10,015 bases of DNA from an uncultured Alphaproteobacteria bacterium (GTDB lineage: Bacteria > Pseudomonadota > Alphaproteobacteria > Rhizobiales > Rhizobiaceae): positions 9,201 to 19,215 of the forward strand of contig CAKMZG010000024.1 in assembly GCA_929200335.1 (NCBI GenBank), read 5' to 3'. Position 1 is the stretch's first letter; each line of letters opens with the position of its first letter. Both the position numbers and the translations under genes were made by a program. Positions 1 through 6,412 of this stretch are shown here, piece by piece. The notes below the pieces were generated by a model. It had not been told where the DNA came from. It searched no databases and worked only from the letters and a program-made list of their open reading frames with translations.

Positions 1-1068
1 TTTGCGTGTCCAAGGGTATCCTTTTTCGTTAAGCTCTTTTGTATATTCAGCAATGGCTGATTTATAGATATTGGTTAAAGCATCAGCATCTAAACCAACG
101 CTTGTCATATTTCTTTTCCAATCATCTAAAAACAGTTCACTTGCTTCGTTCAATGCTTTTGTATCTTCAGGTGATAATTCAAAAACCTCTACTTTACCTA
201 ATTTTCCATCACGCATTGCATTTACTGCTTTTGAATTTGCACCGATAACAATTTGTGCAAATTTATCAGGCAACTCTTGTCCAGCTTGCTGAATAATTTG
301 TTGTTGTTTTTTGGAAAGGTTATCATAAGTTTCTTTGTTCATGAACATACCATAGCCACCAATTTGACCCCAGTTAAATAAGGTATAATTATCAATTACT
401 TCAAACCATTTTAAAGCTGGAATAATATATGAGTAACCCATGCTACAATCGATCAATCCAGTATCAAAACCTTGATAGGCTTCATAAACGTTTAAATTAA
501 CCATGGTCGCGCCCATTTTATCTAGCACTTTGCCATAAACACCAACGCCGCGGATCTTTTTGCCTGCTATATCACTTACTGATTTGATAGCATCGCCTTT
601 ACAAGCCATATTTACAGCAGAAGCGGTAAATGTGCCTATATAGACAAGATTTTGTTTTGCTAAGTATTCTGTAATACTAGGTGTTGTGCGCATTAATTTA
701 TCTGTTGCCCGCAGTCCAACCCATGCATCAGAACCACTGAGCGGTAAATCAGCTACACTATATGGTGCCATTTCTTTTTGGAAATAGGTTGAAATAATTG
801 ATCCCATATCCGCAACACCATCACCAATGGATTGTACTGATGCGGTAGATTTAAATAATGCACCACCCCATTGAATATCAAGTTTCAAATCATTGTCTGA
901 AAGCTCTGCAATACGTTTGCTATACCATTTTAATGCAGCAGGTACCGTGCCGCGAGCAGGGCCGCTATGGCCATAATAGATTGCGGTTTCTGCAATTGTT
1001 ACAGTGCTAAACGTATTTAGTGCTAATGCAAGGGCTAATCCGCCCATTAAATTTTTAATAATTCCCAT
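1..1068 (-). CDS. TRAP transporter substrate-binding protein, DctP family (3' end off the window)
   Basis: Periplasmic receptor of a TRAP transporter, which captures an organic acid and hands it to a DctQ/DctM-type membrane pair that uses an ion gradient. The minus strand reads open for 356 codons from ATG at 1068 to base 1, so only the last few residues and the stop are missing (family usually 330-370 aa). Residues 1-26 look like a Sec signal peptide: K5, a hydrophobic stretch 7-20, and a likely cleavage after T-I-A at 24-26. Family marks are the GKKIRG stretch at 169-174, whose R173 aligns with the arginine that usually salt-bridges the substrate carboxylate, and the block NVYEAYQGFDTGLID at 193-207. 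C156 and C208 flank this region and could form a disulfide. A Shine-Dalgarno AGGAAGGAAG (1084-1075) lies 6 bases before the ATG. It follows the ligase gene by 90 bases and has its own candidate promoter. Membrane subunits are not visible and may lie beyond the left edge. The family is sure; the ligand is unknown and need not be a C4-dicarboxylate. Confidence 0.93.
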   Translation of the reverse strand, partial: MGIIKNLMGGLALALALNTFSTVTIAETAIYYGHSGPARGTVPAALKWYSKRIAELSDNDLKLDIQWGGALFKSTASVQSIGDGVADMGSIISTYFQKEMAPYSVADLPLSGSDAWVGLRATDKLMRTTPSITEYLAKQNLVYIGTFTASAVNMACKGDAIKSVSDIAGKKIRGVGVYGKVLDKMGATMVNLNVYEAYQGFDTGLIDCSMGYSYIIPALKWFEVIDNYTLFNWGQIGGYGMFMNKETYDNLSKKQQQIIQQAGQELPDKFAQIVIGANSKAVNAMRDGKLGKVEVFELSPEDTKALNEASELFLDDWKRNMTSVGLDADALTNIYKSAIAEYTKELNEKGYPWTRK

Positions 1069-1098
1069 TAAATTCTTCCTTCCTATAAACTGAACATT

Positions 1099-1128
1099 AT
1101 TCTACTATGTAGAACTTCCTTCTGTAAA
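1099..1128 (-). promoter_or_regulatory. Candidate sigma-70 promoter of the TRAP binding-protein gene
   Basis: On the minus strand TTTACA (1128-1123, 5 of 6 to TTGACA) is separated by 18 bases from TAGAAT (1104-1099, 5 of 6 to TATAAT). Transcription would begin near 1092, leaving a leader of about 24 bases with a strong Shine-Dalgarno. This suggests that the transporter gene can be transcribed separately from the upstream ligase. Predicted by eye only. Confidence 0.5.
1100..1114. promoter_or_regulatory. Perfect inverted repeat overlapping the TRAP promoter, candidate operator
   Basis: TTCTAC-TAT-GTAGAA is a perfect 6-base inverted repeat with a 3-base centre. It covers most of the -10 box and the adjacent spacer of the candidate promoter, the usual place for a repressor site. 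No T run follows on either strand and the stem is AT-rich, so a terminator is unlikely. The binding protein is unknown; the IclR protein in this window is one possibility. Confidence 0.4.
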
Positions 1129-1158
1129 GGGGAATTATATAAATTAAACATCATAAAT

Positions 1159-2667
1159 TTATAATTTATCAGCAAACGACGAAATTAATTTTGCTTTCAA
1201 AATTTTCCCCGTTGGAGCTACAGGAAGTTCATCAGAAATAATAATTCTTGACGGACGTTTATAAGGCGCCAATCTATCTTTCACAAAAGTTTTAAGTTCT
1301 GTTTCGTTCAAAGTACTATTTTGCGCCACTTTAACGAACCCCAATACCTCTTCATTGCCCATTATACTACGCCCAACTACACCAGCAATGATTACATCGG
1401 GATGTTCTGTCAATGCTGCTTCAACTTCTACAGGATAGACATTGAAACCTGAGCGAATAATTAATTCTTTAGAGCGACCGACGATATGCAATCGTTTTTT
1501 TTCATCAAAGCGACCAAGGTCTCCAGAGCGAAAAAATCCATCGTTTGTTAATGCTTTTGCTGATTGTTTTTCATCGCGAAAATAACCAATCATCACTTGG
1601 GGGCCACCGATAAGGATTTCTCCAATACCCTTTTCAGGCTCTGCGCCTACAGCTTGCATATCGAGTTTAAATGTACAATCTTGCATTGGATATCCAACGC
1701 TAGTATCTGGATCTCCAATAACACTATTAGTGGCGCAAACTCCAGCGCAACATTCTGTTAAGCCATAACCGTTTTGCAAGGCTAATCCATAAAATTCTTC
1801 GGCTTCACGCTTCCACGCCGGATCAAGTGGCGCACCACCAGATGATGCAATGCGTAAAATTCCGCGTGTATAAGTAGGTTTGTTATTGGCTTTAGCATAA
1901 TGAAATAAATGAGCGTGCATTTGTGGCACCCCAGGAAAATAGGTCACATCTTTTTGCAGCGCATCAAATAAACGTTTTACATCAAATTTTGCCTCTAGGC
2001 GCATTGCAGCCTTGGAGAAACAGACAGCAAGAAAGGTAACTAAACCAAAAATATGAGAAAGCGGTAATGCAATAAAACATAAATCATTAGAATTCATATT
2101 CCGAACTTTAGCTGAGGCATATGCTGCTGCAACAAGACTACTTTGAGTTAACATGGCGGCCTTTGGAGCGCCTGTTGTCCCAGAGGTATATAGTAGTACA
2201 GCTACTTGCTTAGATGGATCATCAAAAACAGGTTCAGGTATGCTACCAGTACGTATTAAAATTGCAACTTCATTAAATGCCCCTTTAACAGCACGTGCAT
2301 TAAATTTTTTTGCATGGGCGCGTGCAGCATCTGAGTTTTCAGTGCAAAACACAATAACACTGGGATCACTATGGGTAAAAATTCGTTTCAATTCAGCCGA
2401 TGTTATACGAGAATTTATGACAACCGTAGCTGCATTTAATTGAGCGGCGGCAAAAAAGAAAGCTGGAACAGCAATAGAATTTTCAAAAGCAAGAACAAGC
2501 CTGTCTCCAGCTTTTAAACCAGCTTCGATTAAAATATCTAAAGCATCATCTACTGCAAGCTGCACATCGCGCCATGTATATTGTCTATCATTATAATCAA
2601 TAATGGCTAACTCTTTAGCTCGAGTCGCAACGACATCTTTTAATATACCATTAAGGTTAGTTTGCAT
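1159..2667 (-). CDS. AMP-forming acyl-CoA synthetase (acid--CoA ligase), ANL superfamily
   Basis: Cytoplasmic enzyme that activates a carboxylic acid with ATP to an acyl-adenylate and transfers it to CoA, the entry step for the beta-oxidation genes upstream. The 502-residue protein has the ANL core motifs in order: P-loop YTSGTTGAPK at 160-169, YGLTE at 301-305, the SGD motif at 381-383, GRSKELIIRSGFNVYP at 397-412 spanning the domain hinge and CoA-side loop, and PVAPTGKILK at 482-491 with the catalytic lysine K488. Length is normal for the family. An ATG 15 codons further upstream (2712) is in frame, but the start at 2667 has a strong GGGAGGGG 5 bases before it, while the upstream ATG has none. 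It lies 197 bases downstream of the acyl-CoA dehydrogenase gene, so it may be read through from the operon or have its own promoter. PimA of R. palustris is a functional analogue by context. Chain length and substrate cannot be told from these motifs. Confidence 0.93.
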   Translation of the reverse strand: MQTNLNGILKDVVATRAKELAIIDYNDRQYTWRDVQLAVDDALDILIEAGLKAGDRLVLAFENSIAVPAFFFAAAQLNAATVVINSRITSAELKRIFTHSDPSVIVFCTENSDAARAHAKKFNARAVKGAFNEVAILIRTGSIPEPVFDDPSKQVAVLLYTSGTTGAPKAAMLTQSSLVAAAYASAKVRNMNSNDLCFIALPLSHIFGLVTFLAVCFSKAAMRLEAKFDVKRLFDALQKDVTYFPGVPQMHAHLFHYAKANNKPTYTRGILRIASSGGAPLDPAWKREAEEFYGLALQNGYGLTECCAGVCATNSVIGDPDTSVGYPMQDCTFKLDMQAVGAEPEKGIGEILIGGPQVMIGYFRDEKQSAKALTNDGFFRSGDLGRFDEKKRLHIVGRSKELIIRSGFNVYPVEVEAALTEHPDVIIAGVVGRSIMGNEEVLGFVKVAQNSTLNETELKTFVKDRLAPYKRPSRIIISDELPVAPTGKILKAKLISSFADKL

Positions 2668-2730
2668 TATAGCCCCTCCCAAGGTTATTTTTAAAAAGCA
2701 AGGCCTTTGCATAGTAGCTTTTGGTTGTCT

Positions 2731-2776
2731 GAGAACACTGAGTGATTGAGGGTACTAATAACACACTCGGATTCTC
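2731..2776. repeat. Imperfect inverted repeat in the leader of the ligase gene
   Basis: Two nested arm pairs are seen: GAGAA (2731-2735) with TTCTC (2772-2776), and GAGTG (2740-2744) with CACTC (2764-2768), with unpaired 4- and 3-base bulges and a 19-base loop. It lies between the dehydrogenase stop and the ligase start. No U run follows on either strand, so it does not look like an intrinsic terminator. It may be a regulator site, an RNA processing or stability stem, or chance. Confidence 0.3.
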
Positions 2777-2803
2777 AAATAATTTTATATGACTTTCGAT
2801 TGA

Positions 2804-2833
2804 ATATAACGATGTAGTCATGATTTTTTTCAA
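2804..2833 (-). promoter_or_regulatory. Possible internal promoter before the acyl-CoA ligase gene
   Basis: On the minus strand TTGAAA (2833-2828) is followed after 18 bases by TTATAT (2809-2804). A start near 2797 would give a leader of about 130 bases containing the inverted repeat at 2731-2776. The surroundings are AT-rich, so chance matches are likely. Its support is mainly that the 197-base gap is far wider than the 12-14 bases between the other operon genes. Confidence 0.28.
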
Positions 2834-2864
2834 CTATATCTAGTAAATTAAAGAGTGGAATGAT

Positions 2865-3998
2865 CTAGGCAACGTTTAATGTTATGAATCGCTCCAAATG
2901 ATAATCAACATCACCAAATAGATGATCAATCATTGTTAACCTACGAACAAAATGGGACAACGCATATTCATCAGTCATTCCTATACCACCATGCATTTGT
3001 ATGGTTTCTTCTGCTACCAGTTGACCAACACGGCCAACTAGATTTTTCGTTGCGCTAACATAGCGTTCACGAGTATCACGTTTTGTTTCAAGGTGTCCGG
3101 CAAGATTGATTACAGATGATCTCGCTTGTTCTATCTCTATTAATACATCTGCCATACGATGTTGTAATGCTTGGAAACTACCAATTGGAACGCCAAATTG
3201 TTTACGCTCCCTTAGGTATTCAATCGTTAATGTTTTGGCTGCTTCCATCGCCCCTATTGCTTCAGAAGAAACCGCGAGAATTGCACGAGCATTTGCGGTT
3301 TCAATCGCGGGAAATGCTGCCCCAATTTTCCCCAACCGTGCAACTTTTTCAATGCGTACATTGTCAAAAATAATGCGTGCGCCAGATGTTCCATCAATGT
3401 TATGATGATCAATACATGTAATACCTTTGCTATCAAGAGGAACAATAAATACAGAAATTCCTGTTTCATCATACTCATTAGAATTTTCGCGTGCTGAAAC
3501 TAATAATAGATTTGCCTGTTTACCATTGATTACATTACTTTTTGTACCATTTATTATAATTTCTGCTTCATCTGTTTCAGCGGTAGTAACAACATGATTT
3601 AAATTATAGCGTGATTGTGGTTCTCCATGAGCAAATGCTAAAATACTTGTGCCTGTGATGACATCATCAATTATTGTTTTTTGTATATCATTTCCTAGTT
3701 CTGCTAATAAGCCACCAGCTAAAACGCATGAACTTAGAATAGGCTCTATAACCCCAGCTCGCCCCAATTCTTCAAAGACCACCATAAGATCAAAACCAGA
3801 GCCCCCAAATCCATTGTTCTCTTCTCCAAACATTGCACCTAAAATACCAAGTTCAGCAAGTTTGTAAAAAAGATTTTTATCATAGGCTTCGCCTGATGCA
3901 ATGAGTTTGCGTCGGGCTTCGTGATTATAATGATCAGCCATAAAGCGTTGTAGCATATCACGCAATATCATGCGCTCTTCTGTGTGATTAAAATCCAT
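2865..3998 (-). CDS. Acyl-CoA dehydrogenase, small-subunit (PimD-like) type, probably the non-catalytic partner
   Basis: Member of the FAD-dependent acyl-CoA dehydrogenase family, 377 aa, ending TLNVA. The C-terminal alpha domain is clear: LRERKQFGVPIGSFQALQH at 262-280 and QMHGGIGMTDEYALSHFVRR at 334-353, which contact FAD in relatives. The two places where the catalytic glutamate is found in this family are both empty. The site aligned with isovaleryl-CoA dehydrogenase Glu254 is A237 (followed by R238), and the site aligned with medium-chain dehydrogenase Glu376 is G362. The middle domain also lacks the usual TEP..GSD stretch. With the adjacent dehydrogenase carrying the glutamate, this fits an alpha2-beta2 enzyme with one active site per heterodimer, like R. 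palustris PimC/PimD or mycobacterial FadE pairs. An ATG at 4007 is in frame, but its Shine-Dalgarno would touch it; ATG 3998 has AAAGGA 8 bases upstream, overlapping the previous stop. The gap to the preceding gene is 12 bases. Confidence 0.9.
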   Translation of the reverse strand: MDFNHTEERMILRDMLQRFMADHYNHEARRKLIASGEAYDKNLFYKLAELGILGAMFGEENNGFGGSGFDLMVVFEELGRAGVIEPILSSCVLAGGLLAELGNDIQKTIIDDVITGTSILAFAHGEPQSRYNLNHVVTTAETDEAEIIINGTKSNVINGKQANLLLVSARENSNEYDETGISVFIVPLDSKGITCIDHHNIDGTSGARIIFDNVRIEKVARLGKIGAAFPAIETANARAILAVSSEAIGAMEAAKTLTIEYLRERKQFGVPIGSFQALQHRMADVLIEIEQARSSVINLAGHLETKRDTRERYVSATKNLVGRVGQLVAEETIQMHGGIGMTDEYALSHFVRRLTMIDHLFGDVDYHLERFITLNVA

Positions 3999-4010
3999 TT
4001 TAGTCATCCT

Positions 4011-5207
4011 TTAGAGCTTGAGAATTGTTTTCGAAATAATATTGCGTTGAATTTCATTGGCGCCACCAAAAATAGAAAGTTTACGCATGTTAAAATAATT
4101 AGGAGAGGCAGCTGGTGCATATTCAAAGTTTAGCGGATCCGCATTATCCCCACTATCAAGATAATTTGGCAAATAAGGCATTGCGTCAGGCCCTATAGCA
4201 CGACGCAAAAGTGATGATAATTCTTGACGAATAAGTGTGCCTTTAATTTTTAACATAGAACTTTCAGCGCCAGGTGCTTGCCCCTTCGCCGCAGCACTAA
4301 CCACACGTAAGTTTGTTGTGCGCATTGCCATCAAATCAATCTCAACTTGTGCCATCCGTGCTGCAAAATAAGGGCTTTGATTTAAAGGTTTGCCGCCAGA
4401 CATTATACTAGCGGCTACATGCTTTAATGTAGCAAGAGCAGCATTAGAAAATCCAACGCCAGCTATGTTAGTACGCTCGTGAGTTAGTAGATATTTAGCA
4501 TATGTCCAACCCTTGTCTTGTTCACCTACTAGGTTTTCAATTGGCACACGAACATTTTCAAAAAACACTTCGTTAACTTCTGCCTCACCATCAATTAAAT
4601 GAATGGGGCGAACAGTAACGCCTGGTGTTTCCATGTTAATTAGCAAGAAAGAAATACCAGCTTGTTTTTTTACATCAAAATTAGTGCGCACCAGACAAAA
4701 AATCCAATTTGCATGTTGTCCTAGGGTTGTCCATGTCTTTTGACCATTAACCACATAGTGATCACCATCAAGCTCGGCGCGCGTTTTAATTGATGCTAGA
4801 TCTGAACCCGCATCTGGTTCTGAATATCCTTGGCACCACCAATCCTCACCATTTAAAATACGTGGCAAAAAGCGTTGCTTTTGTGCTTCATTGCCAAATG
4901 CAAACAAAACCGGTGCTAACATTGTTAGACCAAATGGCACAATGCGTGGTGCATGGGCAAGACATGCTTCTTCTTCAAATATTTGTCGTTGAATAGCGTC
5001 CCATTCTGTGCCACCATATTTTTTTGGCCAATTGGTTGCTAACCAACCTTGATCGTTTAGAATTTTATTCCACTGTTTAGAGTCTGCTTTAGTTAAGCGC
5101 TTACCAAGACGAACTTTTTCGCAAATATGTATTGGCAAACTTTTGTTTAAAAATGTTCGCACTTCAGTGCGAAAATCCTGCTGTTCATCGGTATAATTTA
5201 AATCCAT
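4011..5207 (-). CDS. Acyl-CoA dehydrogenase, large-subunit (PimC-like) type, probably the catalytic partner
   Basis: FAD-dependent acyl-CoA dehydrogenase, 398 aa, making the trans-2-enoyl-CoA and passing electrons to an electron-transfer flavoprotein (not in this window). The middle domain has GYSEPDAGSDLASIKTRA at 127-144, followed by the YVVNGQKTWTT strand at 151-161. The C-terminal domain has LLTHERTNIAG at 240-250 and the family tail FGGANEIQRNII at 380-391. E244 in the H-E-R stretch aligns with the catalytic Glu254 of isovaleryl-CoA dehydrogenase, while the medium-chain-type position is G381, so E244 is the inferred base. The start at 5207 has AGGAAA (5221-5216) 8 bases upstream, overlapping the thiolase stop, which suggests translational coupling. 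Length and pairing match pimeloyl-CoA dehydrogenase large subunits (PimC). The family call is firm. Acyl chain preference is not evident, and pimeloyl-CoA is only a context-based guess. Confidence 0.92.
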   Translation of the reverse strand: MDLNYTDEQQDFRTEVRTFLNKSLPIHICEKVRLGKRLTKADSKQWNKILNDQGWLATNWPKKYGGTEWDAIQRQIFEEEACLAHAPRIVPFGLTMLAPVLFAFGNEAQKQRFLPRILNGEDWWCQGYSEPDAGSDLASIKTRAELDGDHYVVNGQKTWTTLGQHANWIFCLVRTNFDVKKQAGISFLLINMETPGVTVRPIHLIDGEAEVNEVFFENVRVPIENLVGEQDKGWTYAKYLLTHERTNIAGVGFSNAALATLKHVAASIMSGGKPLNQSPYFAARMAQVEIDLMAMRTTNLRVVSAAAKGQAPGAESSMLKIKGTLIRQELSSLLRRAIGPDAMPYLPNYLDSGDNADPLNFEYAPAASPNYFNMRKLSIFGGANEIQRNIISKTILKL

Positions 5208-5219
5208 ACTTTTTATTTC

Positions 5220-6398
5220 CTAAAAAATTTCAAACAGACCAGCTGCACCTTGTCCACCACCAATGCACATTGTTACAATACCTAATTTAGCACCACGTCG
5301 CTTGCCCTCTAACATCAAGTGCCCTGTCATCCGTGCACCTGTCATACCAAATGGGTGCCCGATAGAAATAGAACCGCCATTAACGTTACAAATTGCAGGA
5401 TCAATCTCAAGCTTTTCACGGCAATACAATGCTTGACTAGCAAAAGCTTCATTTAATTCCCAAAGATCAATATCATCTATTTTTAAACCATGTCGTTCTA
5501 AAAGACGTGGAACAGCAAAGACGGGCCCTATTCCCATTTCATCAGGTTCACAACCCGCAACGGCAAAACCTTTAAAGGCACCTAATGGCGTAATACCTTC
5601 ACGTGCAGCAATAGCCTCATCCATTACAACCAGTGCAGCTGCACCATCTGATAATTGTGATGCATTCCCAGCCGTTATAAAGTTTCCATCGCCTTGAACT
5701 GGAGTAAGTTTTGCAAGACCTTCCAATGTGGTGGTTGGGCGGTTACAGTCATCCATTTTAAAAGTAACTTCTTTGCGCGTAATCTCGCCAGTTTCACGGT
5801 CTTTAAAAGCTTGAGTAACAGTGATTGGTACAATCTCATCATCTAATAGCCCTTCGGCTTGTGCAATCGCAGTTCGCTTTTGGCTTTCTAGCGCTAATTC
5901 ATCTTGGGCTTCACGACTAATACCGTAGCGTCGGGCTACAATATCAGCAGTTTGGATCATTGGAAGATAAATTTCTGGTTTATGTTCAGCAATCCAATCT
6001 TCTTGTGATTGTGGTGGGCGGGATGGTGGCATTTGGCTAATACTTTCTACGCCACCCGCTATTGTAGCTGGTGCTCCTTCTAGCACGATTGAATGCGCGG
6101 CCATTGCAATGGCCTGAAGTCCAGATGAGCAAAATCGATTTATGGTAGTTCCAGCAATGGTTACTGGCAATCCTGCACGGATCACTGATTGGCGAGCAAT
6201 ATTACCGCCTGTCCAGCCTTCAGGATATCCACAACCTATAAAGGCATCTTCTAATAAATCTGGATTTATGCCTGCACGCGCAACCGCATGTTTAATAGTA
6301 TGGCCTGCCATTGTGGCGCCATGGGTTTCATTAAATGCGCCACGATAAGATTTTGCTAATCCAGTGCGTGCAGTGGATACTATTACAGCTCGTTTCAT
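5220..6398 (-). CDS. Acetyl-CoA C-acyltransferase (3-ketoacyl-CoA thiolase)
   Basis: Degradative thiolase, 392 aa, cleaving 3-ketoacyl-CoA with CoA to acetyl-CoA and an acyl-CoA two carbons shorter, the last step of each beta-oxidation turn. All catalytic elements are present: nucleophile C90 in NRFCSSGLQAI (87-97), NEAFA at 316-320, H348 in GGSISIGHPFGMTGAR (341-356), and C378 in CIGGGQG near the C-terminus. The protein has the usual family length. A GTG at 6413 is in frame and would overlap the upstream stop, but ATG 6398 has GAGGAA (6411-6406) 7 bases before it and is preferred. The gap to the upstream fused enzyme is 14 bases and to the next gene 12 bases, so it is within one operon. It corresponds by position to PimB. 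It could equally serve a medium-chain or aryl-side-chain pathway. Confidence 0.95.
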   Translation of the reverse strand: MKRAVIVSTARTGLAKSYRGAFNETHGATMAGHTIKHAVARAGINPDLLEDAFIGCGYPEGWTGGNIARQSVIRAGLPVTIAGTTINRFCSSGLQAIAMAAHSIVLEGAPATIAGGVESISQMPPSRPPQSQEDWIAEHKPEIYLPMIQTADIVARRYGISREAQDELALESQKRTAIAQAEGLLDDEIVPITVTQAFKDRETGEITRKEVTFKMDDCNRPTTTLEGLAKLTPVQGDGNFITAGNASQLSDGAAALVVMDEAIAAREGITPLGAFKGFAVAGCEPDEMGIGPVFAVPRLLERHGLKIDDIDLWELNEAFASQALYCREKLEIDPAICNVNGGSISIGHPFGMTGARMTGHLMLEGKRRGAKLGIVTMCIGGGQGAAGLFEIF

Positions 6399-6412
6399 AT
6401 TGTTATTCCTCA

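Noticed and set aside
39..292. Two overlapping plus-strand open frames of about 70 codons
   Set aside because: They lie antisense to the clearly coding TRAP binding-protein frame, have no Shine-Dalgarno and no recognisable protein features.
2668..2712. Longer ligase start at ATG 2712
   Set aside because: The extra 15 residues are not family-like and a strong Shine-Dalgarno sits directly before the inner ATG at 2667.
2865..3998. Small dehydrogenase as a decaying pseudogene because both catalytic glutamate positions are empty
   Set aside because: The frame is intact and full length, other FAD-contact motifs are preserved and the partner gene supplies the glutamate, so a structural or regulatory subunit explains it better.
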